From assembly GCA_013399855.1 (NCBI GenBank), contig VXAY01003159.1:1-64000 (forward strand): a stretch of DNA of 64,000 nucleotides, written 5' to 3'. The position numbers and the translations under genes are program-made. This stretch comes from Oxyruncus cristatus. Lineage: Eukaryota; Chordata; Aves; Passeriformes; Cotingidae. Under the pieces are notes generated by a model. It was not told the DNA's origin. It saw nothing but the letters and a program-made list of their open reading frames with translations, and ran no database searches. Shown piece by piece: positions 38,665 to 49,626 of this stretch (position 1 is its first letter; each line of letters opens with the position of its first letter).

Positions 38665-41600
38665 AAAAGAAAGCAGTTCAAGAAAAAAACATGTCCAGGT
38701 GGTTTATCTTATCAGCCAGTAGGATGAAGCTAAGACTAAATCTACTTATTTAAGACAAAAGCTAGCGATGATCTCAAAAGAGCTTGGTTTGTTTCTTCCC
38801 CACAAGCTGCGGAAACCAGCTTTTATCTGAATTAAAGAGCTTCTCAAAAGAAGTTTGGTAGGTATTCCTAGGCTCATTCTGTTTCAGTCAATTTGCTAAA
38901 TAGTTAATGGTATATGGTATTATACATTTAAAAGTATTAAAAAAAAATTTAAGTGATACTGTGACAACATGTAACTCAGGATGTTTTGTTTTGATTTTTT
39001 TTTCCTTTTTTCAGCAGCTGGAACTGGATTCACAGTAAACCTTCATGCAAATTGAATGGTAAGAAGGAAAGTGTTATTCTTATATCCTTAATGGATTTTG
39101 TTTTAGACACCAGCTATTGCTCACATGAATCATAAAGTGATGTTTTGTGTCATACCTCCTAATCAGTATTTGCTTTTTACATGCTAGTGATCAGGCACAT
39201 TTAAGGCTACACAGTATACTTTGATGAAGCCCTTAGCTTAGCTTTTGGAATGAGATTTAAATTGTAAAACTTGTTCGTCACTTTTACAAAGTATCCTTAA
39301 AACTTCCGCCTGTAGGTCTTAATCTAGCATTCAGAAACTGCTAGTCCAGCAGTGTTATTCTGTACAGATTTTTGTTTAAAAAACTCCTGTCCTTAGGGTT
39401 GTAAGTCATGTTACATACTGAATGAAAATACCATATTTAATAGAGAGCTAATGATCTCAAGTCAGATTGCATCAGAATTTTAAAGCACAAAACCACACAT
39501 ACACACATATTTCTCTATAGCATTACAGGGTGGAACCCTTGTTACTGATTTACATACACTTTATACACATGGATGAGTGTCTACAACACTTTAAGAGTAT
39601 CACAGAATAAACTTTCTGTGTGATCTGTGTACTACGTTGTTACTATTTATGTTTTCTCATTTCTTTGTATTATTGCTGGAATTAAAATAGACATTTTGGC
39701 ATATGCTTCGGCATCTGGATGGGTGACAGGTGGTGGAAAGGATAACAAGTATCATCTGATGATTTACAATTTGAGTTCCAAACTACAGTAAGGCAAAGCA
39801 GCCTGATAACATGCTTTTGCTGCTTTCCTTGGAAACAGAAAAAGATATGAGTTTATCAAATTGTGCATCTTTATTGTGCTGAGGCAAGCCTGGTCCCGGA
39901 CGTACAGTCCCTAATGCTCTGGTCAACATAATCTCGAATAATTAAGGAATAAAGTTCCTACTAGTTTGATGAGCAGTACGGAGTTTATTCATAGGGAGAA
40001 TTTTTTTTGGTCGTCACCATAAGTTTTCCCCTCCCTATAAGCAAATCATTACTCAAAATTCTGCTCTCAGAGAGTCCCATACCTGATACAATGCCATCTC
40101 AGCCTTGAAATACCTATAGCTTATATTCATAATATCTATTAGCATCTGCCTTAGCTGGGCTACCTGTGTCCAGTGTTTAAGACTTTCTTACTTGAGTCAC
40201 TAACATGGCCACTTCAAGCCTTTTCATTATCCAGTTGCTGCTGCTCTCTGAAATTTCTCTGTCCTTTTGACATACCTGCAGCACCAGCATTTACAACAAG
40301 CAGTCACCTCTTCTACATCTGGAACTCAAGTGGCCAACTTCATCTGAAGTACTAGAGACTGCTCAGTCATCAAGACCTTTGAATTCTCTGAGTTGAATGA
40401 TGACAGAAAGAGGGCTTTATTCCTTGTGCTTATATCATAAGCCTTTCACAGGGAAAGTCTAAAAGTAAAACTGAGTTTGCTCTGAAGCTTTACAAATTAT
40501 TATTTCTGTCACACCTGCTTTGATGTATTAATAACTAGGATAAAACCTCACAACTTGTTTTTCCACTAATACTTCCAAAAATACACATAAAACTTATTTT
40601 AAACGTACCCTTTTTATCCAAAGTATCCCTGAGATGTGACCAACACTCAAGGAAACAGGTTTTTCCCACAGGTTCTATACAAAGTAAAGTGTATTTTTTT
40701 TACCATGACATACAGTTATGTAATAAATAGCATGTGATGATAATGACCTCTGCTCATGCAATTCCCTCCTATATATACAGGGATCAAGGGAATACTGTCA
40801 TCTGGAATTACTGCTTGCAGTAGAAATCTTGCATGGTCAGTGACCACGACAGTCAGTCATACTTTGGAGCCCTGAAGGTAATATCTGTTGCATAACTAAT
40901 ATGATTTGACAGGAACAACTGCACTCTTAAAGCTTATATAGAAGTTGTGCAGCTATAATGCTAATTAAGAACTGAAGTGAATTAAAACTCTATGAAAATT
41001 TTCAGTTGATTGCACTGTTTTTATACTATACCATGACATCAAGATGCAAACAATTTTTTTTCATGATAAACGACCTGAGAAAGAGCATTATTTTCCCCAT
41101 CTGAATAAACATAATCTCAGAGCCCCAAATATTTCACTTAATACTTGGGCTATGACACTAAGCCTTGAAAAGCAATTCAACAGGCATTTGTAGCCACTGA
41201 AAGGACCACTAGGCTTTACAAATAAACAAAAGTCAAGGACTTCCCCTGGTAAAGCAGCTGAAATACAGTTGGAGCAGAGGCTGGAGGGTGCCTGGGAGAG
41301 AGGGATGCCATTGGGACAGGAAGGCTGGCAGTGCTGCCAGATGTGCTGGCAGCAGAACTGGGCAGGGGAGGCATACTACAGCTCTCTTACCATTAAATTT
41401 CTGCCTCTAGGAGCTGGCTCAAGAAATGCTGCTTCCCTTGCTTGTTCCCAGGAAAGACCTGCAAGGTTAATTTTTATGACCAAATATGCACAAAACATAT
41501 ATAACTAGTCTCCAAGATGAGGGTATGCAACAGAAATGATGAGATCCCATGGCCGTAATGCTCAGCTGTTCAGCATATGATCCAGTCCAGACTCAGCTGA

Positions 41601-42242
41601 AATGAAAATACTCTTTCCCCTCATCTCTACAAAAACCTACTGAAATAAAGTAGCAGTTTTGTAATATTAATAAAAATTAAATTACAAATCCATAAAATTC
41701 AATTTCGGAGACACTGAGGATATTCAGTTTAAAATCTCCTCTGGATTTTCCATTTTTGAACCACAGTTCATTTCAGGAATGAATGAGTGAACTAATCTCT
41801 GCATGCAAAAAGAATAGTAGGGTTTAATCATTTTTATTTGACGTTCAACACATGCTATGTCAACTGATTTGCTTTCCTACAATTTCAGAGGTAATTCATT
41901 TAACATATGAAATTACTATCCATTACAATTCCCTCAGAGTTTTAACCTTTAACTTATTATGTTTTCATCCAACCTAATTTTGTGAAAGTAAAAAAAAAAA
42001 AGGGTCTTCTTTTTTTTTCTGGTTATTTCTTCATTGAAAATATTGTGAGAAATTCTCCACACCTTTTAAATGACCAAGTATTTATTTTTGCAATTTTGCC
42101 AGCACACTGACTTCATCCTTATTGACTCTTATTAATAAGAAAAAACAATACAAAATCTTGAATGTAATTCACTATTTATTGTCTTATTACAGAGGAGACA
42201 TAATGATATTCCTTGATTCTAAACTAGGTTGAATGCAAGATT

Positions 42243-42365
42243 TGCCTCATCCCTGGAAGCGTTCAAGGCTCTGAACCTGGTCTAGTAAAAGGTGTCCTGC
42301 CCATGGTAGAGGGTTTGGAACTACATGACCTTTAATGTTCCTTCCAACCCAGGCCATTCTATCAT
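42243..42365 (+). mobile_element. CR1 LINE 3' tail fragment
   Basis: About 120 bp: CATCCCTGGAAGCGTTCAAG, then GGTTTGGAACTACATGACCT and TTCCTTCCAACCCAGGCCAT, then one degenerate octamer. The 3' UTR type is close to the 20812-21178 copy. Confidence 0.88.
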
Positions 42366-42865
42366 TCAAATACGTCGGGTTGGTGTCAGTCATCTGAAAT
42401 GCTACCTTACTGCTCAAAATGAGAGTTCATTCGCACAGAAGTTTTAGGTTGGAAAATATGTACCCTGAAATACTGTATTGTAGCAGGACCCAAGTAAAAA
42501 ATGGAAATCTGAATCTCAGGACTAAAATTTTAGTCTCTTCATCCATAAAGCAAAGTAAATTCAAAATTGTAGAGTAGTATCTGAATCAATCTCTAAAAAA
42601 TATCAGAGTAGTTTGCACTATGATGTTGTTTGCATAGGGTGTTTTCTATACTTTTCTGCAAAAAAAATGTAAGCAACATTGATTTAGTCTCTTTTTTCCA
42701 CATTTTTTATATTTTTTTTTATATTATACAATAAAAAATATTATATGGGTTGGCCACATGTCTAGATTAGAGATGTAGTTGTAGCTCTAGTATGAACTGA
42801 GTGTTTCTTTGACTCACACCATGCTTGCACAGACAGGGAATAAGCTGCTGTTCCTCAGGTGTGAT

Positions 42866-42920
42866 GTTAGTGGCTCTTACAGAGAGTGGCCCTTATAGTG
42901 GCTCTTACAGAGCCACTAAC
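42866..42920. repeat. Interleaved 17-bp direct and 12-bp inverted repeat
   Basis: TAGTGGCTCTTACAGAG occurs at 42868-42884 and 42896-42912 (28-bp period). In addition, GTTAGTGGCTCT (42866-42877) is the exact complement of AGAGCCACTAAC (42909-42920), giving a hairpin with a 31-nt loop. Confidence 0.85.
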
Positions 42921-43044
42921 TGTGCTTCAAACCATCAAGGAACTACAGAGACTGATTTGGGTTGTTTAGTGGTCTAAGACATCTAAAATGTGGGAAGTGT
43001 GATTAAGTGTCATAGAGTTCCATTAATTCACAAATTAAAATGAA

Positions 43045-43239
43045 AAGTTGCATCAGGGGAGGTATAGACTAGATATTAGGAAACAGGCTAAGCAGGGAAG
43101 TGGTGGAATCACCAGTGTCCAAAAAAACGTTTGGATGTGGCATTTAGGGATATAGTTTAGTGGTGCACTTGGCAGTGCTGGGTAACTACTGGACTCAGTG
43201 ATTTTAGAGGTCTTTTCCAACTTTACTCTATAATTCTAA
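43045..43239 (+). mobile_element. CR1 LINE 3' fragment with an internal deletion
   Basis: About 195 bp of the same subfamily as the 1850-2735 copy, sharing GCACTTGGCAGTGCTG, ACTGGACTCAGTGATTT and GAGGTCTTTTCCAAC. Compared directly with that copy, the sequence jumps from ATATTAGGAA to ACAGGCT, dropping roughly 35-40 bp of ORF2 tail. It ends with a single TAATTCTA-like unit. Confidence 0.88.
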
Positions 43240-44042
43240 GAGGATGAGATTTCTGTTATGCAAGACAGAGAACTAACTCAGTAACAGAGTGGAGTTGTGA
43301 CCCCTTTTTTAGCTGGTTTTTTTTTCGGTCAGAAATGTGGACACTGACTGAAATTTTGAAATATGCAGACATTTACCCACACAGAAGCCAATGCTTATTG
43401 GAAGAAAGAATACACTCTTCAGAGGCTCAGAACCCTATGTCTACAAGAATACATAATTAACATCTAGAAGAATTAGGAATTCCAATACATTCACTGAACA
43501 GAAAATTTGACAAACGGACAAATGGAGAAATTTTTGAAACTTTCCATCAAGAAGGAATTCCTTCCTTAACACTCAGTTGAATCTAATCAGATTTTGAACT
43601 AAGTCTTGCAAATATTTATTTATTCAGTCATCCCTTTCTGGGTAGAAATCATCTCAAGCTAGTGTAGTCTCTCTGTGCATGGCCTGCTACTGTGAATGAA
43701 TAATTTACCATCATGAATGTGTTTCCAGAGTAAGAGAGAGCAAAAAACCCTCACTCTGAATACTCTTTCAGTATCTTTAAAAAAAACAAACAACAAACAA
43801 AACAAGCCTCAAAAAACTTAATTCTAGAAAAGATCAAAAAATAATAATAATAGAGAACTGAGGATTATACTAGAAAAAAATTATATATCTGATTAAGGTA
43901 ATTTGAACATATTAAATGGATATGGATATATTTTGGTGTAGCTTTCCCGTATATGTAATATAACTTCTATGAAAATGTCACCTAAATTCACTCTCTGTAT
44001 CATGTTACTTTCATAATTTTTTAGAACAAGAGTACCATGAGC

Positions 44043-44088
44043 ATTCAAAATTATATTGCAAAATTCAAAATTATATTTCAAAATTCAA
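44043..44088. repeat. 20-bp tandem repeat, 2.3 copies
   Basis: ATTCAAAATTATATTGCAAA is followed by a copy with one G-to-T change and then six further bases of the unit. Confidence 0.85.
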
Positions 44089-44560
44089 CCAAGAGTAAGC
44101 TTTAAATGCATCTATTTACATGTTAGTTGATGTGACAGTCTTTCTCATTAAATTTAAAGGTAATGGGAAGAACAAACCACTGTCAGGACTTATGGTGTAA
44201 TCTGCCTAATTTTGCTGCTAGAGTACATGCTTACCATATAAAGATTGATTCCCCCAGATTTTTGAAGTCAAAGTGAATCTCCACAGCAATGTGAGTATTC
44301 TGACAACGGCTCAGTTTCTGGCAGCGACCTTCTCACACAGTATTACTTCAGGAAGAAACCTGGCACTACACACAGAAGACATGGGCACAAATCTGCCATG
44401 ATAGTTTTTACTTGAAACTAAGGCAATAATAATATGAGTATAATTCATGTGGTTTTCGTAGTACAGCCACAAGCAATGACCCATGTATAACTCTCTGATC
44501 AGTGCCAAACAGCTGAACACAAACCTCTGTTCCATTATTTCCCAAATTATCTTGAAAAAT

Positions 44561-44591
44561 TGTCATGTAAAAATTTAAATTTTACATGACA
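44561..44591. repeat. 12-bp perfect hairpin, 7-nt loop
   Basis: TGTCATGTAAAA at 44561-44572 pairs with TTTTACATGACA at 44580-44591 around an ATTTAAA loop. Confidence 0.85.
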
Positions 44592-45179
44592 CCAACTAAA
44601 AAGCGCCTAGTTGACATTCTCGTTTTATCACAGTGAAATTATTTTTAATGGAAAACCTCTGAATGAAGTATGCAATCTGCTAATTCAACAATATTTTCCC
44701 ACTTTCTCTATTTAAATAATTTAGATTTGGTGCTCTGTATTATCTGTTGATCACTAAAATTTATTGTCTGTTAAAACACTTATAGTAATAATAAAACAGA
44801 AGAGCAAGTAAAAAGAGGCATGATAGAATTGACAACAGATTTTCTTTATCTAAATCTTTCTGTGTTCTGTGAGACTATTCCGATTATGATAAGAGATGTG
44901 AGTTCACAAAAGCTTAAAAAATAATCTTTAGCACAAGGTTGTAAATGACAAAAATTCATCATTACTTATGTGTCATCTTTAACATCAAGCTATAAAGCTA
45001 GGTGCTTCAAAAGGACTTGAGAGCCTTCATCCATTAAAAAAGTGCAAATTTTAAAAATTGTCAAAATATGGCCTACTTTTTAATATTGTTATTATTGCAA
45101 TGTAGCCAGTTATGCCACACTAGAGTCATTCTCCCATATTTATGAGCAAGAATGAACCTAAAGTCTTTTTTTCCCCCCT

Positions 45180-45760
45180 TAAAAAAAGGCAGATGGAAAA
45201 TTTAAAGGTCTCTTGTTTTGCAGATCATTTAAACTAGACTGGTTCAATTTGGAAGAGATATCTCAGTGAATGGCAGTAATATATTCTGTACTTTGAAAAT
45301 AGCACTAATTGTGTCTTTAGTGCTTTGCTCCTGACTGATGGCAACACTGAAGCACAGAGGGTCTATAATCCAATTAAACGTCTGTCAGACTATTACTGAA
45401 AAGGGATGGGATAAAACATCACTCAGATAAACATCTGTAAATGTAATAAGGCTGAATTTGTGGTTCAGGTGTGTGACTTTTAAACAGGTCATAATAATAT
45501 ATACTGTGTAGGATGAAACTGCAGACTGGTTTACAATGTGTATTAATTAGTCATGTTTTACTATACATACTGGACTGCATTTTGTAGAAGTAGTATTCAT
45601 GTGCAACACTGTGGCAGCATACTTTTCAGAAATGGCATGAAAGTGTTATTTGGAGCTGTAGTAATTTTTTCTTCAAATCATACTCCTGAAATACAGAAGC
45701 GAGTCAGCTATACAATAAGGGAAATTACACCATCAAGTTTTTATCCATTTAATAATTAAT
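45180..45760. promoter_or_regulatory. Possible conserved noncoding element in the PPFIA2 5' intron
   Basis: Unique, repeat-free sequence with a CAGATGG E-box (45190-45196), several TAAT/ATTA cores such as TTAATTAG near 45543, and little simple sequence compared with its surroundings. No open frame of note explains it. Judged by eye only. Confidence 0.18.
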
Positions 45761-46194
45761 GCCTTTTACAGATATTCATATTCATTTTTTTCTAAAAGTA
45801 CATAGATAATTTGCAGATATAGTTTCGTTGCAGACTAGAGTATATTGTTATGTTCAAGAGGCATTTTTTAACATAAAAGGTATTTATACAGAATGACTTG
45901 ATTGATCAAATATTGTACTGCATCAAAACTGATGACAATTTACACCTTCACAGTTAGAAATTTATCATCTATCAGTAAACAGGAGGAAAAAAATTTGGTC
46001 AAAACTGACAGATTATTACTAATTTTCAAAATAATTTTATGGAATATGGGATTGATTTTACTCCAATTAATCAATTATATATTTTCCTAGATATTTAAAT
46101 ACTAAATACATGGAATGGTCACAGAGCAGTAGCATCAAGTTACAAGACTACAACCTCCCATTTCCAGCACAATTTTGTTTTATGCTTATCATCC

Positions 46195-46211
46195 TTTTTT
46201 TTTTTTTTTTT
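46195..46211. repeat. Poly-T run (17)
   Basis: Homopolymer run with no associated retrotransposon body recognised. Confidence 0.9.
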
Positions 46212-47399
46212 CCCAAAATTAAAATAAACACAAAGTTAGAAAGAGAATAAGCCTGGAAAATATGCAAATTATTAAAATGCTTTACAGACTGTACAATGGC
46301 TTCAGCACATCAATGCATACATACCACTCTCATTATAAGGCAGACTGAGGTCAGTACATGGCCCTAAGAAATAACCAAAAATAAATGCTGACAGAGAGGA
46401 TATATGAAGAGTGGACTATAAGAAGTAACATATACTTACCAGTAAACAGAATAGGTCTTGTATTATAATGTTGAATAAGGAATGCACAGCTGATTTTGGT
46501 GCCAATTCTAGTTTACTAGTCTAGTTGATTTTTAGCATCCCTGACTGCCTTTTCAAACTCTTTACTTCTCTAGCTTCAATTTGCTTTTCCACACAGCAAA
46601 CTTGTTGTTTTCCAGGCAAACTTGACAAAATACAGTGTGACTTTCCTTCTCCTTCATTTTGTGTAACTGTCCTGACACTTGTCTCCTGCTCTTCTTCCTC
46701 AGTGTTGTCTCTGGGTAAATTTTATCCAGGATCACAGATTCAGTTATTAATAAAAGGTCAACAAGTCTCCCGTTCTGATTCAGAGTAAGCCCTTCCTTCC
46801 ACAGAAAAATCATATTTTTTCCCCTTTCAGAATCTTATGCTAAATAACTGAAACTAAATCATTTAATATTTTAAATATACTTTAAAAAGAATTTTTCCCA
46901 GATTTTTGCTGTTTTCCAGCTTGCCATTTTTTCATGAATTTACTCAGTGTAAAACTACAGAAAAGAAGGATGAAGAAAATACAAACATGCTTAATTCTGT
47001 TATTTTGAATAACGCCCAAACTTGAGAATATTAATCAGACTAGAATCTAACAAAAAATCATCAAGTTAAAAAGTTGGACTTTTTTCTTCTTTTTATCAGA
47101 AACAGATTTGTACAGAACCTAATCTACTAACTGACTATCCACTATCCACTCTTCACATAAACTATTTTTGATTATTTTCTTGGCAAGAATAATTGCTTTG
47201 AGTATGCAAATATTAGATTTACTATATCCAAGTTGCTCACCCAAGAACAGAAAGGAGTATAAATGTACTTTTAGGATGCGATTGATCCATCATGGCCACA
47301 TATATCTCTTTTGGGTTGGAAGGAACTGCACTTTGATTCCTTTTTTCTCTATATAGGGCTTCCATAAAGGCAATTGGGAAAGCTACCTCTTCTACACTG

Positions 47400-47870
47400 T
47401 AGAGGGATGCTTCTAACTAGATCTGTCCCAGCAGAGCTAAAGCTTTAGTGAGAGAACTGAATAAAACTTCCAAAATAAAGCTTGTGCTGACGGATCACTT
47501 TGCAATTGGTAACACTGATGGTGATCATCTCGCCACCATGCCTGAGTCTCGAAAAAAATTGTGGAAATAACAAATATAAATTGGTAATAGTGCTAATGTT
47601 CAACTATAGCAGGAGGGGCGGTTTGGTTCTTGGGGAAGACAACAAGACAAATGTCCGGAGTCGCAGTCAGGTTAAATTGCAGCCAAAGCAGTTCAGGGCA
47701 GCTTTAGGAAAGCCCTCTGTAAGAATAGTTAAGCAACAAACCTGGCTGTGTAGAGACACGCTTTCAGTGACAATTGAGATGAATGTTTATGAGGGTTTAT
47801 GGTCTTGTTTTAAAGAATTAAGGTGGAAAAAGGGACATTTGGAAGATGTTTCCATTTTTTGAGTCCATAA
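47400..47870 (+). mobile_element. Possible decayed LTR/ERV fragment
   Basis: Two AATAAA signals (47460-47465 and 47474-47479) are followed by a U5-like stretch (GATCACTTTGCAATTGGTAA) and then a 120-codon open frame at 47500-47862 with basic, Q-rich content. A strong start context (GCCACCATG) at 47538 lies in another frame that closes quickly. The layout resembles an LTR end with leader and gag remnant, but no viral motif is recognised, so this is tentative. Confidence 0.25.
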
Positions 47871-49537
47871 CAATGAATCCATATATACAGTTTCACTCCT
47901 GTGAATTCCACTTTGCCTTCTATTTGCGGATCCTTTGACTTAGATGACTACAGTGTTTATTGACTTCTATGATGATGTCACATTTTCACATAGTACTTTC
48001 TTGAGGTGTCTACTTGAGATAATTTAAGCCATGGATTTCACTAACTTGTTTTTTGTTTGATAACTGAAAACACATGACTTTTTCTTCATAGGTTGACTTG
48101 CTCTCTTTCCAGTTAGTCCACACAGTTATCTAATATCCACAAAATACAAATATTTACCTCACCAAGGAATCCCAGTCTTGCTCTTTCTAGCAACCTAATA
48201 GAACATTTGGCTTTTTTTTTTGTATAATAGAAGTAACATTAAAATTTTCTCAGACCTTGTTTTACATACTGAGATTGTTAACTGCAATCTTTCATTTTGT
48301 CTATACAATTGTAAAGAAATTTAAAAACTTCAGTGGAGAAAACAAGATAATTAGTTGCAGATGTTCCTCATCAGGAAATATGATGAATTGGTAATTACTG
48401 ACATAGACTTTGTCTTGAGGAAAAATATACAATGTAGTTAGACATGCCAAGAACAACAAATTAAGGAATTCTATATTGAAAGTCACATAAGCAACAGTGA
48501 TCTGATAAACCTCTGTACCTCACATATTGAAAATAAAGGAATAATAAAACATCTGAAAATTATGTTAACATTCAGATATTGGCACCTTTTTTTTTTTTAA
48601 CTACAGGATAATCGGTGTAAAACACATTGAAGACTTTCAATTCTAAAAATGTAGACAGTAAACCTATCCTTTTTCTAAAGGAAGAAGTTGATAAACCCTG
48701 GTAGTTAAAGTATTTGTTATCCAAAAGGATTTTATTATGAGTCAGCAAAAAAAAAAATAGAGTCTTTTGGATTTCAGAAAAACAGGATACAAAATCATAA
48801 ATATTAACGAAAGAATATTTTCACTGATGTTCAATAACGTGTTGAATTCAGGAAAGGAAAAATAAAATTATAAGTTACATCTTCTATACACAACATACTC
48901 CTGGGTATGAGCAGTAGTTCCACATATAAGAAAATCACTGCTAATCAATAAGACTGTAGGACTCCAGTGATTGTGATCAATAAATAATATATTTACATCA
49001 AAATACAGCCTCATTAGCTGTAAATTTTTTAGCTGTCCACTGGATGGGTGGTCCAGAGGCTGATTCTGAGAGCCCAGGCAGTTCATGCACCTTTGTCCAC
49101 ATTTTGTAATTTAGTCCTTTAGGCATGCGGGTAGTGCCTGTGCAATGCTGGAGAACAGCCTTACCACCAGAATTATACCTAAATTGGGACTTACTCCATG
49201 ACTTCTAAGAAGTGGTGAGTTATCTGTTCTGTTGACAAATGCATGCACATCCATAAGTTTTCTTGCATATTTTGCCCAAACTAGTCACATATGCATATGA
49301 TCACCTCACATAAACATTACAAAGTATATGAACTATGAGAAAGTTTTTTCATTTTTCATTTAACTTAGATGACTCCACCTAACATTCTCCATGTGTTTCC
49401 ATAAAAAGCAAAAATCAAAAATCAACAAAGAGATTTATTAATTTTTTAAAGTTCTGTTTAAAATATTTACTACAAGCCTGTGTCAGAGAAAGTTTTGCTA
49501 CCTAATCTTCACGCACATACTTCAGAAACAGTTGGGC

Positions 49538-49626
49538 TTGTTTGAAGTGTGACTACCACTTTGAAAACTAAATCAGATTTGCCAATCTGGGTCTAGTGCT
49601 CTAAACAAAAGTCACACTTCAAACAA
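49538..49626. repeat. 17-bp perfect inverted repeat with a 55-bp loop
   Basis: Arm TTGTTTGAAGTGTGACT at 49538-49554 is exactly complementary to AGTCACACTTCAAACAA at 49610-49626. The loop holds a second small hairpin (CAGATT-TGCC-AATCTG). It may be a miniature transposon remnant or a structured transcript segment. Confidence 0.85.

Noticed and set aside
46434..46510. Minus-strand GTAAGTATAT donor with an open segment before it
   Set aside because: No good acceptor and no phase-0 length compatible with the neighbouring liprin exons; isolated donor-like sites are common.
47308..47330. TTGGGTTGGAAGGAACTGC, resembling a minus-strand CR1 end
   Set aside because: Only about 14 bases match and no octamer or further CR1 sequence adjoins it.
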